Positions 34,177 through 43,150 are shown, counted from the first letter of the stretch. The stretch is DNA of 64,000 bases from Sphingomonas sp. Leaf34 (GCF_001421805.1 NZ_LMLC01000002.1:62001-126000); one strand, 5' to 3'. Numbers and translations are program-made. Notes: generated by a model not told the origin, from the sequence alone.

Positions 34177-34691
34177 TCTGTAAGCCCTTCCTTAGGCGGA
34201 TGGCGGCGGTGATCGTGATCGCTATCCTACCGTCTGCCTGCGCCGTTGAGCGCGTGAAAACGGAAGTTCGGCCAAACGGCCTCGATGCCGCCTCGATTTC
34301 TCCCATGAGTCAGATCGCAACACGCACATCCAAACCCACGGCTGATCAGGTAGGGCGGACGGCTCCTCACGAACGGATGGATCAGGTTGCAGCGGACCGC
34401 CGGGTCGACGGGAACGCGTCGCCGGAGAACGACCTCGTCCGCGACGGTGCATCCGAGCGACCAGACATGGCGCTCTATCGCGAGGTGGCCCTGGCTTGGC
34501 AGGCGATCCGCGCCCGCGGCCAGCAGCCGTCCCCTGAACTGTTAGCCCAATCGGTCGGCCCGGATACTCTCGCCACCTTCCTATCGACGTTCAGGAACGC
34601 GGATCGGATGTTCCGGCCGGATATCGACACATGGCCCGTTGCGCCGATCACCGCACCGGCGCCGCCGTCGACGGGTTATGATCGCAAGTGA
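34173..34691 (+). CDS. Unrecognised curli-operon protein with signal peptide
   Basis: A 172-residue protein I do not recognise. A signal peptide (residues 1-23, hydrophobic core AAVIVIAILPSAC) ends in a near-lipobox: LPSAC has a Pro where Ala or Ser is usual, so lipidation is possible but not certain. A disordered, charged stretch (residues about 30-100) follows, then a helical segment ALYREVALAWQAIRARGQQP. It overlaps csgB upstream (ATGA) and the CsgH-like gene downstream (GTGA), so it is tightly co-translated with curli components. It does not resemble CsgE, which is otherwise missing here. Confidence 0.72.
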   Translation: MICKPFLRRMAAVIVIAILPSACAVERVKTEVRPNGLDAASISPMSQIATRTSKPTADQVGRTAPHERMDQVAADRRVDGNASPENDLVRDGASERPDMALYREVALAWQAIRARGQQPSPELLAQSVGPDTLATFLSTFRNADRMFRPDIDTWPVAPITAPAPPSTGYDRK

Positions 34692-35014
34692 TCCATCGCC
34701 TACTCCAGATCGCCACGATTGCCGGAATGACGACGATGACGAACGACGCTCCTCATTCGGTCACTATGACGACAGCCCGGTCCGACGGCCGAGTTGTCAT
34801 CACCGTAACAGGGCAGAGCACCGTACCAAAGACGGTGCACTATCACCTGACCGTTACTGGCGCGTCGGCAACACACCACCGGGGGCGCACGCGCGTGCAC
34901 GGTGATCGTCGCGTTCTTTCACAAGTTAGCGTCATGGCCACGACAGCTGGCTGCGCGATCCTGACGGTCGTCGAAGGCGATCACGACCGCTATGAGGATC
35001 GACTATGTTTTTGA
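34688..35014 (+). CDS. csgH: CsgH-like curli subunit inhibitor
   Basis: A 108-residue probably periplasmic protein resembling alphaproteobacterial CsgH, a beta-sandwich chaperone that blocks premature curlin amyloid formation. The likely core is SDGRVVITVTGQSTVPKTVH, then YHLTVTGAS, and SQVSVMATTAGCAILTVVEG near the end, in the strand order of CsgH. The N-terminus is only weakly hydrophobic, so the export signal is unclear. The start is a GTG at 34688 overlapping the stop of the preceding gene. Confidence is limited by the short, divergent sequence. Confidence 0.6.
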   Translation: MIHRLLQIATIAGMTTMTNDAPHSVTMTTARSDGRVVITVTGQSTVPKTVHYHLTVTGASATHHRGRTRVHGDRRVLSQVSVMATTAGCAILTVVEGDHDRYEDRLCF

Positions 35015-35100
35015 CGCCGGAGAAGTCCATCTTCGTCATTCCGTGGTCTGTCCGGTAGAATATACGGATGAGCGTCGCCTCCGCGAACTCATCGCGCCAA

Positions 35101-35130
35101 GTAGCCGGATGGATTTGTACGACCGGCTAC
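35101..35130. repeat. Inverted repeat between convergent genes
   Basis: GTAGCCGG (35101-35108) and CCGGCTAC (35123-35130) form a perfect eight-base stem with a 14-base loop between the convergent CsgH-like and hydrolase genes. It may end transcription from both sides; no T-run is present. Confidence 0.4.
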
Positions 35131-35185
35131 CTGGGATCGGCCCACCCCCGATAACAAGAGCTCGGAGGTTGTGGACCACGCCGGA

Positions 35186-36145
35186 TCAGGGCGTGGCGGT
35201 GTCGCGGACCTGATCGTTGCAGGCTGTATCGATGGCCTGATCCAGGAACGCCGCGGCGTTCGCGATCGCCTCACGACCTTCAGTCAGTTCGGCATGGAAC
35301 ATATGCCAGACGTGGAACATGCCCGGCCATACTTCCAAGGAGACGCGTACGCGGTTCTCGCCCAGATGTGCGGCGAGACGAATGGCGTCGCTCAGCATCA
35401 GTTCACCTTCGCCGATCTGTACCATGATTGGCGGCAGCCCACGGACATCGGCGAAGACCGGCGATGCCTCGGGGCTGTTCGGCAACGCACCGCCCAGAAA
35501 GGTTTTGGCCATCAGGTCGAGGCCGGCCTTGGTGTTCAGCCTATCCAGGCCTTCGCGGTTGAACATCGATGCGCCGGTGTGCTCGAGGTTCGCCCAGGGC
35601 GAGAGCGCGGCGCCACCAGCCGGCAGCGGTACGCCGGCATTGCGCGCCATGACCATCACCGAGACGACCATCGCACCGCCCGCGGAGTCGCCGGCGAACG
35701 TCACCGACTTCGGATTCTGCCCTTGGTCGATCAGCCAGCGATAGGCGGCGAACGTATCCTCGATCGGAACGGGGAATGCGTGCTCCGGCGCCAGCCGGTA
35801 GTCCGGCAGGTAGACGCGCGCCTTCATCGCCTTTGCGAACGCAGCCGCCAACCCGTGATAGCCACCCGGCCCACCGACGATGTACGCCCCGCCGTGGATG
35901 TAGAAGAGTACACGGTCGCCCTCGACCTCTTCCGGGGTGACGAGCGTCGCGGGGACGCCGCCCATGTCGACCTGCTCGATGCGGACATCTGCAGGCGTCG
36001 GATGCTCGGCCATTTTGCGAACGTAGGATTGGCGGATCTCGTCGATCGTCACGTCCGTGGTCTCGCCGAGGATGACGGGGCCGAGGTCCTGCAGGCTCCC
36101 AGCCCATTGGTCGAGGCGATGTGTCACGATGTCGTTGAAGGGCAT
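35186..36145 (-). CDS. Alpha/beta hydrolase, hormone-sensitive-lipase (esterase IV) family
   Basis: A 319-residue cytoplasmic esterase. The oxyanion-hole motif HGGAYIVGGPGGYHG is near residue 84, the nucleophile Ser lies in FAGDSAGGAMV near residue 155, the acid residue is probably in the VQIGEGELMLSDA region, and the catalytic His lies in WPGMFHVWHMF. The start at 36145 is set by AGGAG placed 7 bases upstream; the frame continues upstream without a better start. It is divergent from the LysR-type gene, about 98 bases apart, and is probably its target. The natural substrate is unknown. Confidence 0.87.
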   Translation of the reverse strand: MPFNDIVTHRLDQWAGSLQDLGPVILGETTDVTIDEIRQSYVRKMAEHPTPADVRIEQVDMGGVPATLVTPEEVEGDRVLFYIHGGAYIVGGPGGYHGLAAAFAKAMKARVYLPDYRLAPEHAFPVPIEDTFAAYRWLIDQGQNPKSVTFAGDSAGGAMVVSVMVMARNAGVPLPAGGAALSPWANLEHTGASMFNREGLDRLNTKAGLDLMAKTFLGGALPNSPEASPVFADVRGLPPIMVQIGEGELMLSDAIRLAAHLGENRVRVSLEVWPGMFHVWHMFHAELTEGREAIANAAAFLDQAIDTACNDQVRDTATP

Positions 36146-36242
36146 TTCATTTACTCCTGATGCCGATAATCTGTTTAGGACTTCCATATAGTTCATCGAT
36201 TGGCGAACGGGCGTCGACACTGCGAAGGAGCGGGAGCGCCGT

Positions 36243-37130
36243 ATGGCACCGGGCAATATCAACGACATCGTCGCCTTCGTGGCAGCAGCCGAAGCCGGGA
36301 GCTTCGTAGGCGCCGCGCGCGCGCGCGCGATGACGCGGTCGGGCATCGCCAAGAGCGTCGCCCGCCTGGAGGATCGGCTGGGCGTTCGGCTGTTCCACCG
36401 GACCACACGCAGCCTCGGGCTGACCGATGACGGCCGCGTTTTCCTGGATCGCTGCACGCAGATCCTGGCCGACCTGGAAGAAGCGGAATTGTCGATGTCC
36501 GATGGCGGTGGAGAGCCGCAGGGACTGTTCCGAATGACCGCGCCGATGACGTTTGGACGCCTTCTGGTCCTGCCGTTACTCAATGATTTCCTTGCGTCGT
36601 GGCCCAGGCTGAAGGCGGATGTGAGCTTCACGGACCGGGTCAGCGACATCATCGAAGACGGTCTCGATCTGGCAATCCGCATTGGCGAGACCCGCGAAAA
36701 CAGCAGCCTCATCACCAGAACGCTGACCCATCAGCATGACCTGGTAGTCGCGAGTCCGGCCTATCTGTCGGTCGCTCCGGCACCGCAACATCCCGACGAT
36801 CTGCTGGGGCACACTTGCCTGAATTACGTCAGCGCCGGCCAGACGCGTGGCTGGCGTTTCGCCATCGAGGGTAAAACCGTCGTCGTTAAACCGCGAGCAC
36901 GCCTCTCGCTCGACAGCGGGGAAGCGTTACGCGATGCCGTAGTCTCGGGGGCGGGACTGGCATTCCTGCCCAGCTATGTCGTCGACCGTGATCTGTCCGA
37001 AGGTCGTCTCGTCGCAGTGCTGACGACCTATGCCGCGCCCCCCGTGCCGATCAGCATGATCTATCCAAGTCGTCGACACCTCGCTCCGAAAGTCCGCCGC
37101 TTCATCGATCTACTGGCGGGTAATATCTGA
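36243..37130 (+). CDS. LysR-family transcriptional regulator
   Basis: A 295-residue regulator. The winged helix-turn-helix covers about residues 5-62 (FVGAARARAMTRSGIAKSVA, then LGVRLFHRTTRSLGLTDDG), followed by a substrate-binding-like effector domain with FRMTAPMTFGRLLVLPLL and SGAGLAFLPSYVVDRDL. It belongs to the DmlR/AaeR-like group. GGAG lies just before the ATG. It is transcribed away from the esterase gene, the usual layout for a LysR regulator and its target. The 36300 region has a run of alternating GC that encodes RARAM inside the helix-turn-helix. Confidence 0.9.
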   Translation: MAPGNINDIVAFVAAAEAGSFVGAARARAMTRSGIAKSVARLEDRLGVRLFHRTTRSLGLTDDGRVFLDRCTQILADLEEAELSMSDGGGEPQGLFRMTAPMTFGRLLVLPLLNDFLASWPRLKADVSFTDRVSDIIEDGLDLAIRIGETRENSSLITRTLTHQHDLVVASPAYLSVAPAPQHPDDLLGHTCLNYVSAGQTRGWRFAIEGKTVVVKPRARLSLDSGEALRDAVVSGAGLAFLPSYVVDRDLSEGRLVAVLTTYAAPPVPISMIYPSRRHLAPKVRRFIDLLAGNI

Positions 37131-37174
37131 TACTCAGGGCGTCGGTTTCGGGAAAGCTGGCTGCGATGAAACCG

Positions 37175-38632
37175 TTACCGTGCGAGCCGTTTCCAGCCAA
37201 GCCAGATGCCGCTTATCGATGTCACCACACCGGCGATCGAGAACAGCCAGATCAGACCATCCCAGGCCGGGCGGTGCAGCGTCAGGATGTTCAGATCCCA
37301 TTTGTGGAGGAGGTCGAATACCCAGCGGTACGCTCTTTGTCGTTCATCGACCGTCCGGAGAATTTCCCCGGTAGCAGCATCGATATAGAACCAGGTCTGC
37401 GCCGGATCGGCGAAACGGAGCTGCAACACTGGCAGACGCGGTAGCATCCCGACCGCATACCAATATGCATCGGGCGCCGTCAGGCGATCGACCGAGCGTA
37501 GCGGCGCGGGGCTCTCCAGATGCCGTGCGGCCCTCACGATGGCAGCCTCGGTGGCTTGAGACGGCGCGAGTGTTGCCGCATTCAACACTATTCGCCGCCC
37601 GTCGTGATAGGACAGCAGGATAAGCGGAGTTCTCGCATGGTCGGTCAACTCCGCTACAACCGCACCTGCGCCTGCTATGCGGAGACGGTCGAGTGCCAGG
37701 CCCGGCATCGGATCGGATGCCTGATATGTTCGCATCGCCGCCTCGCCCGGCTTCGTCCCGCCAAACAGATGGCCGGGGTCGACCGACAGCCACCCGCTGA
37801 AGATCCAGGCGACTAAGAAGGCGCCACCCACTAGTCCCGCGACATGATGCCAGAGCATCCAGCCTTTGTAGGGCGTCATCCGCGCGCCTTTGAAGCGCCG
37901 TGCGCCGATGCGGGTCCGCAGGATGCCGATCCACATCCCTGCAACCGCCGCGGCGATGCAGGGGCCGGATACCCACAGCACGACCTGACGCCAGGCCGAT
38001 TGATCCCGTCGCAGGACCGTCGGATAGAGCCAGTGCGGCACCGAACCGAGCCAGTTCCAGAACCGCTCGCGACGCGTCGTTACTTGAACGACGGCGCCCG
38101 TAGTCGAGGACACATAGGCCTCCGTGCCGGACGCGTTGGCAAGCGCAACCTTCCAAAGGGGACGGTGTCGATCGAAGCCGCCAGCGACCGTCCACTGATC
38201 GCGGGTCAGCCGTTCGACGTGCTGCGTCGGTGCGTTCCCAAAACGACCGGCGATCCGACCGGCGTAATGAGCATCGACCGGTCGCAGGACGGCGCCGCGA
38301 CTGGCCGAGACCGTCGTGTGCGTTCCGTTCCATCCGGTCACGCGCCAGACAGGCGTGCCGTCGCGCATTTCGAGCAACAGCGCCTGCGGCAGCCGTCCTC
38401 CGTCCAGCGGAGGCGGCACGTCCACTGCTGGCCAGTCGATTGCCTCGCCCCCAGCCAGCGTCTCGGCTGGCGAGAGGGAGGGATAGGGCACGTAGAGCAT
38501 CACCAGCCCGGACAGAAACCACATGGCGAAGAACAGGCAGCTGGCGATGCCGATCCAGCGATGAACGAGGTACAGCCAGCGCCGGGCAGTCTTGCCAAGC
38601 GCCGGCCGTATGAAGGCGTTAAAAGCTGGCAC
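37175..38632 (-). CDS. PepSY-domain inner-membrane protein linked to a TonB receptor
   Basis: A 485-residue protein of the PepSY-associated transmembrane (PiuB-like) family. Helices are seen near residues 15-38 (YLVHRWIGIASCLFFAMWFL), 185-205, 235-258 (MLWHHVAGLVGGAFLVAWIF) and at the C-terminus (LIWLFSIAGVVTSISGIWLG), with PepSY-like periplasmic segments between. Paired histidines in the helices resemble sites for haem or flavin-linked reduction of imported metal complexes, which is the role proposed for this family. The start is a GTG at 38632 inside the last codons of the receptor gene, a 14-base overlap, so the two are coupled and both lie behind the cobalamin riboswitch. Confidence 0.82.
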   Translation of the reverse strand: MPAFNAFIRPALGKTARRWLYLVHRWIGIASCLFFAMWFLSGLVMLYVPYPSLSPAETLAGGEAIDWPAVDVPPPLDGGRLPQALLLEMRDGTPVWRVTGWNGTHTTVSASRGAVLRPVDAHYAGRIAGRFGNAPTQHVERLTRDQWTVAGGFDRHRPLWKVALANASGTEAYVSSTTGAVVQVTTRRERFWNWLGSVPHWLYPTVLRRDQSAWRQVVLWVSGPCIAAAVAGMWIGILRTRIGARRFKGARMTPYKGWMLWHHVAGLVGGAFLVAWIFSGWLSVDPGHLFGGTKPGEAAMRTYQASDPMPGLALDRLRIAGAGAVVAELTDHARTPLILLSYHDGRRIVLNAATLAPSQATEAAIVRAARHLESPAPLRSVDRLTAPDAYWYAVGMLPRLPVLQLRFADPAQTWFYIDAATGEILRTVDERQRAYRWVFDLLHKWDLNILTLHRPAWDGLIWLFSIAGVVTSISGIWLGWKRLAR

Positions 38633-40790
38633 GAAGCGACACGTCGATTGAGCGGGGACGACCAAGGACCCACTGCTGATTGTTGTACGTGCTGATTGCA
38701 TAATCCCGGTCGAACAGGTTGTAGGCGTGGATATCGACCGCGAGGCGTCGCGACACCGCATAGGAGAGCGTAGCATCGACCGTGGTGTAGCCGGGAACAC
38801 GGAAGCTATTGGCGTTGTTCGAGTAGCGGCGCCCGACGTAGCGCAGCCCGGCGCGTGCCTGAAACGCACGCGTGGCGTTCCAGCGCAGCCAGAGATTGGC
38901 GAGCGTCTCGGGCACGTCCGGCGGGGTATTGCCGTTGAAGCTCAAGCCGCCGGAGACGAAGTCGTCGAACGTCGCGTCGAGCACGCTGCCGTTCGCATCG
39001 ATCCCGACACCGTAAGGCAGATCGAGCGACACCGCAGCCTCGATACCCCTGGCCGATCGCTGGCCGACCTGCTCGACCGGGCTCGCTGGGGTTAGCTGTG
39101 CCAGCAAGCGCTTCTTGACGATGCGATAGGCGGCGAGCGTCGCGGTACCATGCCCGTCGAGGAACGCCGCCTTGGCGCCGGCCTCGACCTGATCGCCCAC
39201 CGCGTTGCTAAATCGCACCTGCCCGGTCGAATAGGTGGTCAGCGTCCCCAGCGGGTCCACGCCGGTGGCATATTGCGCATAGAGCGACACCGTCGGGATC
39301 GGCTGATAGACGCTCCCGACTCGCCAGGTCACGTTATGCAGCCGCTTCTCGAGCGCGAACGTCTCGGTGCTGGCGCCGCCTGGATAGTCGATCGACCAGC
39401 GGCGGATCGTGTCACGCTCGTAGCGCACGCCACCGACGATCGAGACATGCGTGCCGAGCTTCAGTCTGTCCTCGGCAAAGACCGCATATTCAGTGGTGCG
39501 TGTGCGATAACGTGGTGCGATGCCCTGTGTGTCGACGATCAGACCGGGATCGAACGCCGCGGGATCGACCTCCGAAATCTGGGGATCAGACCCGAAATTG
39601 TGTGAATAGGTCAGTTTGATAAGGTTGACGTCGAAGCCCACGATAAGGTCGTTGCCGACGCCATCGGCGACGTCCGTCCTGAGCGTCACGCTGCCCTGAT
39701 CGCCCCATTGCGTCTGGTCGTGGACGATCCCGGTCATGTCGGTGCGGAGGATGCTGCCGGGAGTGCCGGCGTTGCCGCTGCCGTTGGAACAGACGCCGTC
39801 CGCGGCGATCGAGCAATAGCTTTCGAGATTGAGCCAGGACCGTTTGGAGGTGAGGCGATAGGCCTGGTTGCTGACGGTGACCATGTCGTTCGGCGTCCAG
39901 TCGACCTGCAGGCTGGTGCGGTTGTCGCGGTAGCGAATATAGCCGTCGCGTGTGTTGTAGTTTCGCTCCCGGATGCTGTCGTCGAGCCGTCCGTCGATCA
40001 GCGGCGTACCGAAATAGCGCATCGGCTTCTGGCCGCCGTAATCGTCCCGCGCGGTGACGACGAGCGTGTCGGTCGGTGCCCAGCGCAATGTGCCCGAGAC
40101 TGCATAGCTGCGCGACTGGCCGCGATCGACATAGCCGTCCGATCGGCGATAGCTGCCATCTATGCGGTACGAGAGGCGCTCGGTGATCGGCCCCCCTGCG
40201 CCAGCTGCCACATGGAAGCTGTCCTGCGAGCCATGGCCGATCTCGCCCTCCACGTGCGTCCGCTGCGTATTGGGTTTGCGCATCAGGACATTCACCGCGC
40301 CGCCCAGCGCGCCTTGGCCGTAGAGCACCGAGGCCGGGCCACTCAGGATGTCGATCCGTTCGACCATCCACGGATCGGTCGGAAAGGTGATCGTGCCCGC
40401 AGCCGGGAACAGCCTGATGCCGTCGATGAGCTGGAGCACGGATCCCTGACCGCTGAAGCCCCGTGCGGCGAGCGCGGTGCCACCGTTGCCGGGGTTGCCG
40501 GCGTTGCTGATGCCCGGGGCACGGCTTGTCGCGTCGATCACCGAGAGGTCGCCACGTGCGCGGATCGTGGTGCCATCGATGACCGAGATCGTCGCGGGGG
40601 TCTCGAGCGGCGTAAGGCCCAGGCGGCTGCCAGTCGCGTTTGGAGTGGTGAGCGTGTCGCGGGCATGCTGGCCGACAACTAGGATGTCTTCATTGTCGGA
40701 GGCAGGCAAAGACTGCGCATTGAGCGGCGCTGCAAAAACAGGCGACAGGAAAGCACCCGCGACCGCGAGGCGAGACAATAGGAACGGCAT
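38619..40790 (-). CDS. TonB-dependent receptor under cobalamin riboswitch control
   Basis: A 723-residue outer-membrane receptor. A signal peptide (residues 1-26) is followed by a TonB box-like DILVVG segment, a plug domain (about 45-165, VERIDILSGPASVLYGQGAL and NVLMRKP) and a 22-strand barrel ending in RSIDVSLRASF with the terminal Phe. The plug resembles ferric-siderophore receptors (FhuA/FpvA type). However, a well-conserved cobalamin riboswitch stands in its leader, which points to a corrinoid, cobalt complex or B12-repressed siderophore as ligand. The ATG at 40790 was chosen because it starts the signal peptide. The PepSY gene follows with overlap. Confidence 0.88.
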   Translation of the reverse strand: MPFLLSRLAVAGAFLSPVFAAPLNAQSLPASDNEDILVVGQHARDTLTTPNATGSRLGLTPLETPATISVIDGTTIRARGDLSVIDATSRAPGISNAGNPGNGGTALAARGFSGQGSVLQLIDGIRLFPAAGTITFPTDPWMVERIDILSGPASVLYGQGALGGAVNVLMRKPNTQRTHVEGEIGHGSQDSFHVAAGAGGPITERLSYRIDGSYRRSDGYVDRGQSRSYAVSGTLRWAPTDTLVVTARDDYGGQKPMRYFGTPLIDGRLDDSIRERNYNTRDGYIRYRDNRTSLQVDWTPNDMVTVSNQAYRLTSKRSWLNLESYCSIAADGVCSNGSGNAGTPGSILRTDMTGIVHDQTQWGDQGSVTLRTDVADGVGNDLIVGFDVNLIKLTYSHNFGSDPQISEVDPAAFDPGLIVDTQGIAPRYRTRTTEYAVFAEDRLKLGTHVSIVGGVRYERDTIRRWSIDYPGGASTETFALEKRLHNVTWRVGSVYQPIPTVSLYAQYATGVDPLGTLTTYSTGQVRFSNAVGDQVEAGAKAAFLDGHGTATLAAYRIVKKRLLAQLTPASPVEQVGQRSARGIEAAVSLDLPYGVGIDANGSVLDATFDDFVSGGLSFNGNTPPDVPETLANLWLRWNATRAFQARAGLRYVGRRYSNNANSFRVPGYTTVDATLSYAVSRRLAVDIHAYNLFDRDYAISTYNNQQWVLGRPRSIDVSLRASF

Positions 40791-40969
40791 TACGATAATC
40801 CCCGGGGCGTCGAGCGAACCCGGCAGGGACCTTCCGCGAACGGCCGACATCCGCGCCAGCCGGACGCCATCGCGACCGGCACGCATGTCCGTGCGGTCCC
40901 CACCGCACACGTCGTCGCTCGACGGAGTACCGTGCCGCGGCCACCCCCTGGGCCAGGCAAGAGCGACCA

Positions 40970-41165
40970 GACGCCGGCAGGTCTCCTGGCTCACGGGTCA
41001 TCACACGATGCACGGCCTTCCCAGGCCTTCGTGACTTACGTCCGGCCCAGTGGCTGCCCCTTCCTATGAAGGAAGAAGCGATATGCATCGCGCTCGCCGC
41101 TTACAGTTGCAGGGACAGCCTCGGATTCAGGCGGCGAACCACCTTCACCGCGTTCCCTATTAAGT
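40970..41165 (-). promoter_or_regulatory. Cobalamin (adenosylcobalamin-type) riboswitch
   Basis: On the minus strand the conserved elements appear in order: AATAGGGAA and CGGTGAA, GCTGTCCCTGCAACTGTAAG, GCAGCCACTG, GGGAAGGC, and GAGCCAGGAGACCTGCC. These are the hallmark segments of the B12 riboswitch, including the B12 box. It lies about 180 bases upstream of the TonB-dependent receptor start; the intervening stretch, rich in inverted repeats, would be the expression platform. Cobalamin binding would be expected to shut off the receptor and the PepSY gene. Confidence 0.95.
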
Positions 41166-41508
41166 CCCTCTCAGGACACCGACGCGATCATGCCGGCCTG
41201 CTTCAAAAGCAGATCAGCGCCGCCGATGTATCCTGACGAATGCCTTCGGGCAATCGCCATAGCCGAACGTCACGGTCTAGCGTCCCTACCGGCTTTCCCC
41301 ATAGCGAGGGATCGCTCATCCCCTCCATGATCATCATGTGGTGGTCAGATGTGGGGAAAACCGGTCTCCATCTCCACGTTGCGGCGACCAGTGTTTTGCG
41401 CCGCCTGCGCCGACCGGCCGGCGCTTGGCGCATATCTGGGGCCGTTCTATGCACCGACGCCAGAAACGGCGCGTGCGCAAGACTTTGGCTGAGGAACGCC
41501 GTTTCCCG

Positions 41509-41718
41509 TCAAAGTGCGTCGTACCGGACGTCGCGAAAGCATGCCTCTCCGCTACCCGCCGAGTGAAGGTCGGGACGCAGCATGGCGGAGTCACTCCGAA
41601 CATCATGGTGATAGCCCGACACCTCCATGCCTCGATCGACGCGTTGCCAGGTCTTGCCCGCATCGCCGCTGGTAGGGACCGCAACGATGTGGCGTGCGTT
41701 CGTGATCCGTGTCGGCAT
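41509..41718 (-). pseudogene. Relic resembling the C-terminal part of a GH43 glycosidase
   Basis: A minus-strand frame reads TSGDAGKTWQRVDRGMEVSG, then YHHDV and LRPDLHSAGSGEACFRDVRY with a final DAL and stop. The K-T-W...D, SGYHH and C-terminal F-R-D-x-R-Y-x-A-L pattern is that of family 43 glycosidases (xylosidase/arabinofuranosidase type). The rest of the enzyme is missing or scrambled: short coherent bits such as LPSIDRFATLPSIRDRL occur up to about 42060 in other frames. The flanks 41171-41508 and 41719-42198 hold no intact gene. It lies next to the glycan utilisation locus, so it is probably a lost member of it. Confidence 0.5.
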
Positions 41719-42198
41719 GCGTCATGCGGCGTCCATGCTTACTGGCCGGACGCCCGCGCGCAAAGCCAGGTCCGCGCGGCGCCTCAGCGGGTGGCATGCA
41801 CGTCGGTATCGGGATCAACTTGGCCTCTCGCGGAGGTTCTGGAAGTAGAGGCGGGGAGGCACTCGTTCTTGGCGCGGTCGGGACCTCGCAGGTGCACTTG
41901 GAACGGCTTGAGACGGTCGCGGATGCTCGGCAGGGTCGCAAACCGGTCGATCGAGGGCAGCATGGGGTTCGCAGAAACATGCCCTCAAGACCGAAGCGGT
42001 CGAACAGCGCGTCCGACGCTCCCGCCCGCTCGCTTATCATTGGCCCGTCTCCGCGCACCTCACGAAAATTGAATCAGACCATCGAGACTGCTGCAGGGTG
42101 AGCTTATCGCCATAATCGACCGGTCGCGGACATTCCGCGTTGCCTGCAATCCTTCTCCAACCGGCCGTTCACGCAATATCAAGCGTCGGTCCTTGCGA

Positions 42199-42951
42199 TC
42201 AGGCGGTCAGGCGCTGGGTGACCTTGCCGCGCTGGGACTCGATTTCGGATCGGGCGCGTTCCAGCACTTCGACTTCGGTTGCGGCCAGCATGTCGTCGAC
42301 TACGCGGCGGAGATGATCGCGCATCGTCTTGCGCGCCTGCGCGGAATCGCGGGCGCGCAGCGCTTCGACGATCAGGCGATGTTCGTCGACGCGCGGGTGG
42401 ATGCCCTCGCGGCGGGCCTCGGCGAACATATGCACACTCAGGGGTGACTGCTCGCGCAGATTCCAGAGCATCTCGACGACGGTGCTGATGACTGTGTTGC
42501 CGGTCGCTTCCGCGATCGAGAGATGGAAGCGACGATCGGCGTCCAGCGCCTCCGGGCTGTCGGGGAGAGCCGATGCCATGTCCTCGAGTGTCCCGTCCAA
42601 TATCGCCAGCGTTTCATCGTCGATCACCGTCGCAGCGACCGCGGCTGCCTCGCCCTCGAACAATATCCGGGCTTCGATCAGTTCAAATGCGCCGACATCC
42701 AGCTCCGCCGGGTTCGCGACGTCGGTCGGCGACGCAATGACATAAAGACCGGAGCCATGGCGAGCCTCGACCAGTCCGCCGATCTCGAGCGCGATCATCG
42801 CCTCGCGTACGGTCGGGCGGCTGACCGAAAAGTCCTCGGCCAGTTCACGTTCGCCAGGCAGGCGCGTGCCGACGCGATAGCGGCCTTGGACGATACCTTC
42901 GGTGATCGCGGACGCGACCCGCTGGTAAAGCTTTTCAGTGCGCTGTTTCAT
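42199..42951 (-). CDS. GntR-family (FadR subfamily, UxuR/ExuR-like) regulator
   Basis: A 250-residue regulator. The N-terminal winged helix-turn-helix (residues about 8-74: GTRLPGERELAEDFSVSRPT, VREAMIALEIGGLVEARHGS) is followed by an all-helical FCD effector domain with metal-ligand residues in LDADRRFHLSIAEATGN and HPRVDEHRLIVEAL. The overall pattern is that of UxuR/ExuR-type repressors of hexuronate genes. It is divergent from the large TonB-dependent receptor, with several GGCCAATT half-sites between them. It may also act at the related sites at 49037 and 55831. Control by glucuronate or an aldobiouronic acid is inference. Confidence 0.88.
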   Translation of the reverse strand: MKQRTEKLYQRVASAITEGIVQGRYRVGTRLPGERELAEDFSVSRPTVREAMIALEIGGLVEARHGSGLYVIASPTDVANPAELDVGAFELIEARILFEGEAAAVAATVIDDETLAILDGTLEDMASALPDSPEALDADRRFHLSIAEATGNTVISTVVEMLWNLREQSPLSVHMFAEARREGIHPRVDEHRLIVEALRARDSAQARKTMRDHLRRVVDDMLAATEVEVLERARSEIESQRGKVTQRLTA

Positions 42952-42989
42952 TACTTGGAAGATCCCACATCACCCCGATTGACACAATA

Positions 42990-43011
42990 GGCCAATTCGG
43001 CCAAATTGGCC
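42990..43011. promoter_or_regulatory. Palindromic operator between gntR and the TonB receptor
   Basis: GGCCAATT (42990-42997) and AATTGGCC (43004-43011) form a perfect inverted repeat with a six-base spacer. A second, overlapping palindrome TTGGC-CTT-GCCAA follows, and a third GGCCAATT lies at 43026-43033. The spacing and symmetry suit a GntR-family dimer, probably the adjacent regulator. Confidence 0.65.
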
Positions 43012-43150
43012 TTGCCAAAAGGAGAGGCCAATTGCCCGTCGCCGAGATGCCCGGGATTGGCCGCCCTGATGACAAGCAATGCACTGCTGGCACCGACCGG
43101 GGACATACCACGGCGGACCATCGGACCGATGGAAGAATAGGGGGAGGTCT

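Noticed and set aside
38619..40790. Calling the receptor btuB
   Set aside because: The riboswitch supports a B12 link, but the plug and barrel look like siderophore receptors, so no symbol was assigned.
41338..42072. 244-codon plus-strand frame upstream of gntR
   Set aside because: It has no motif and runs antisense to the GH43-like relic and riboswitch upstream region; composition is that of shadow reading.
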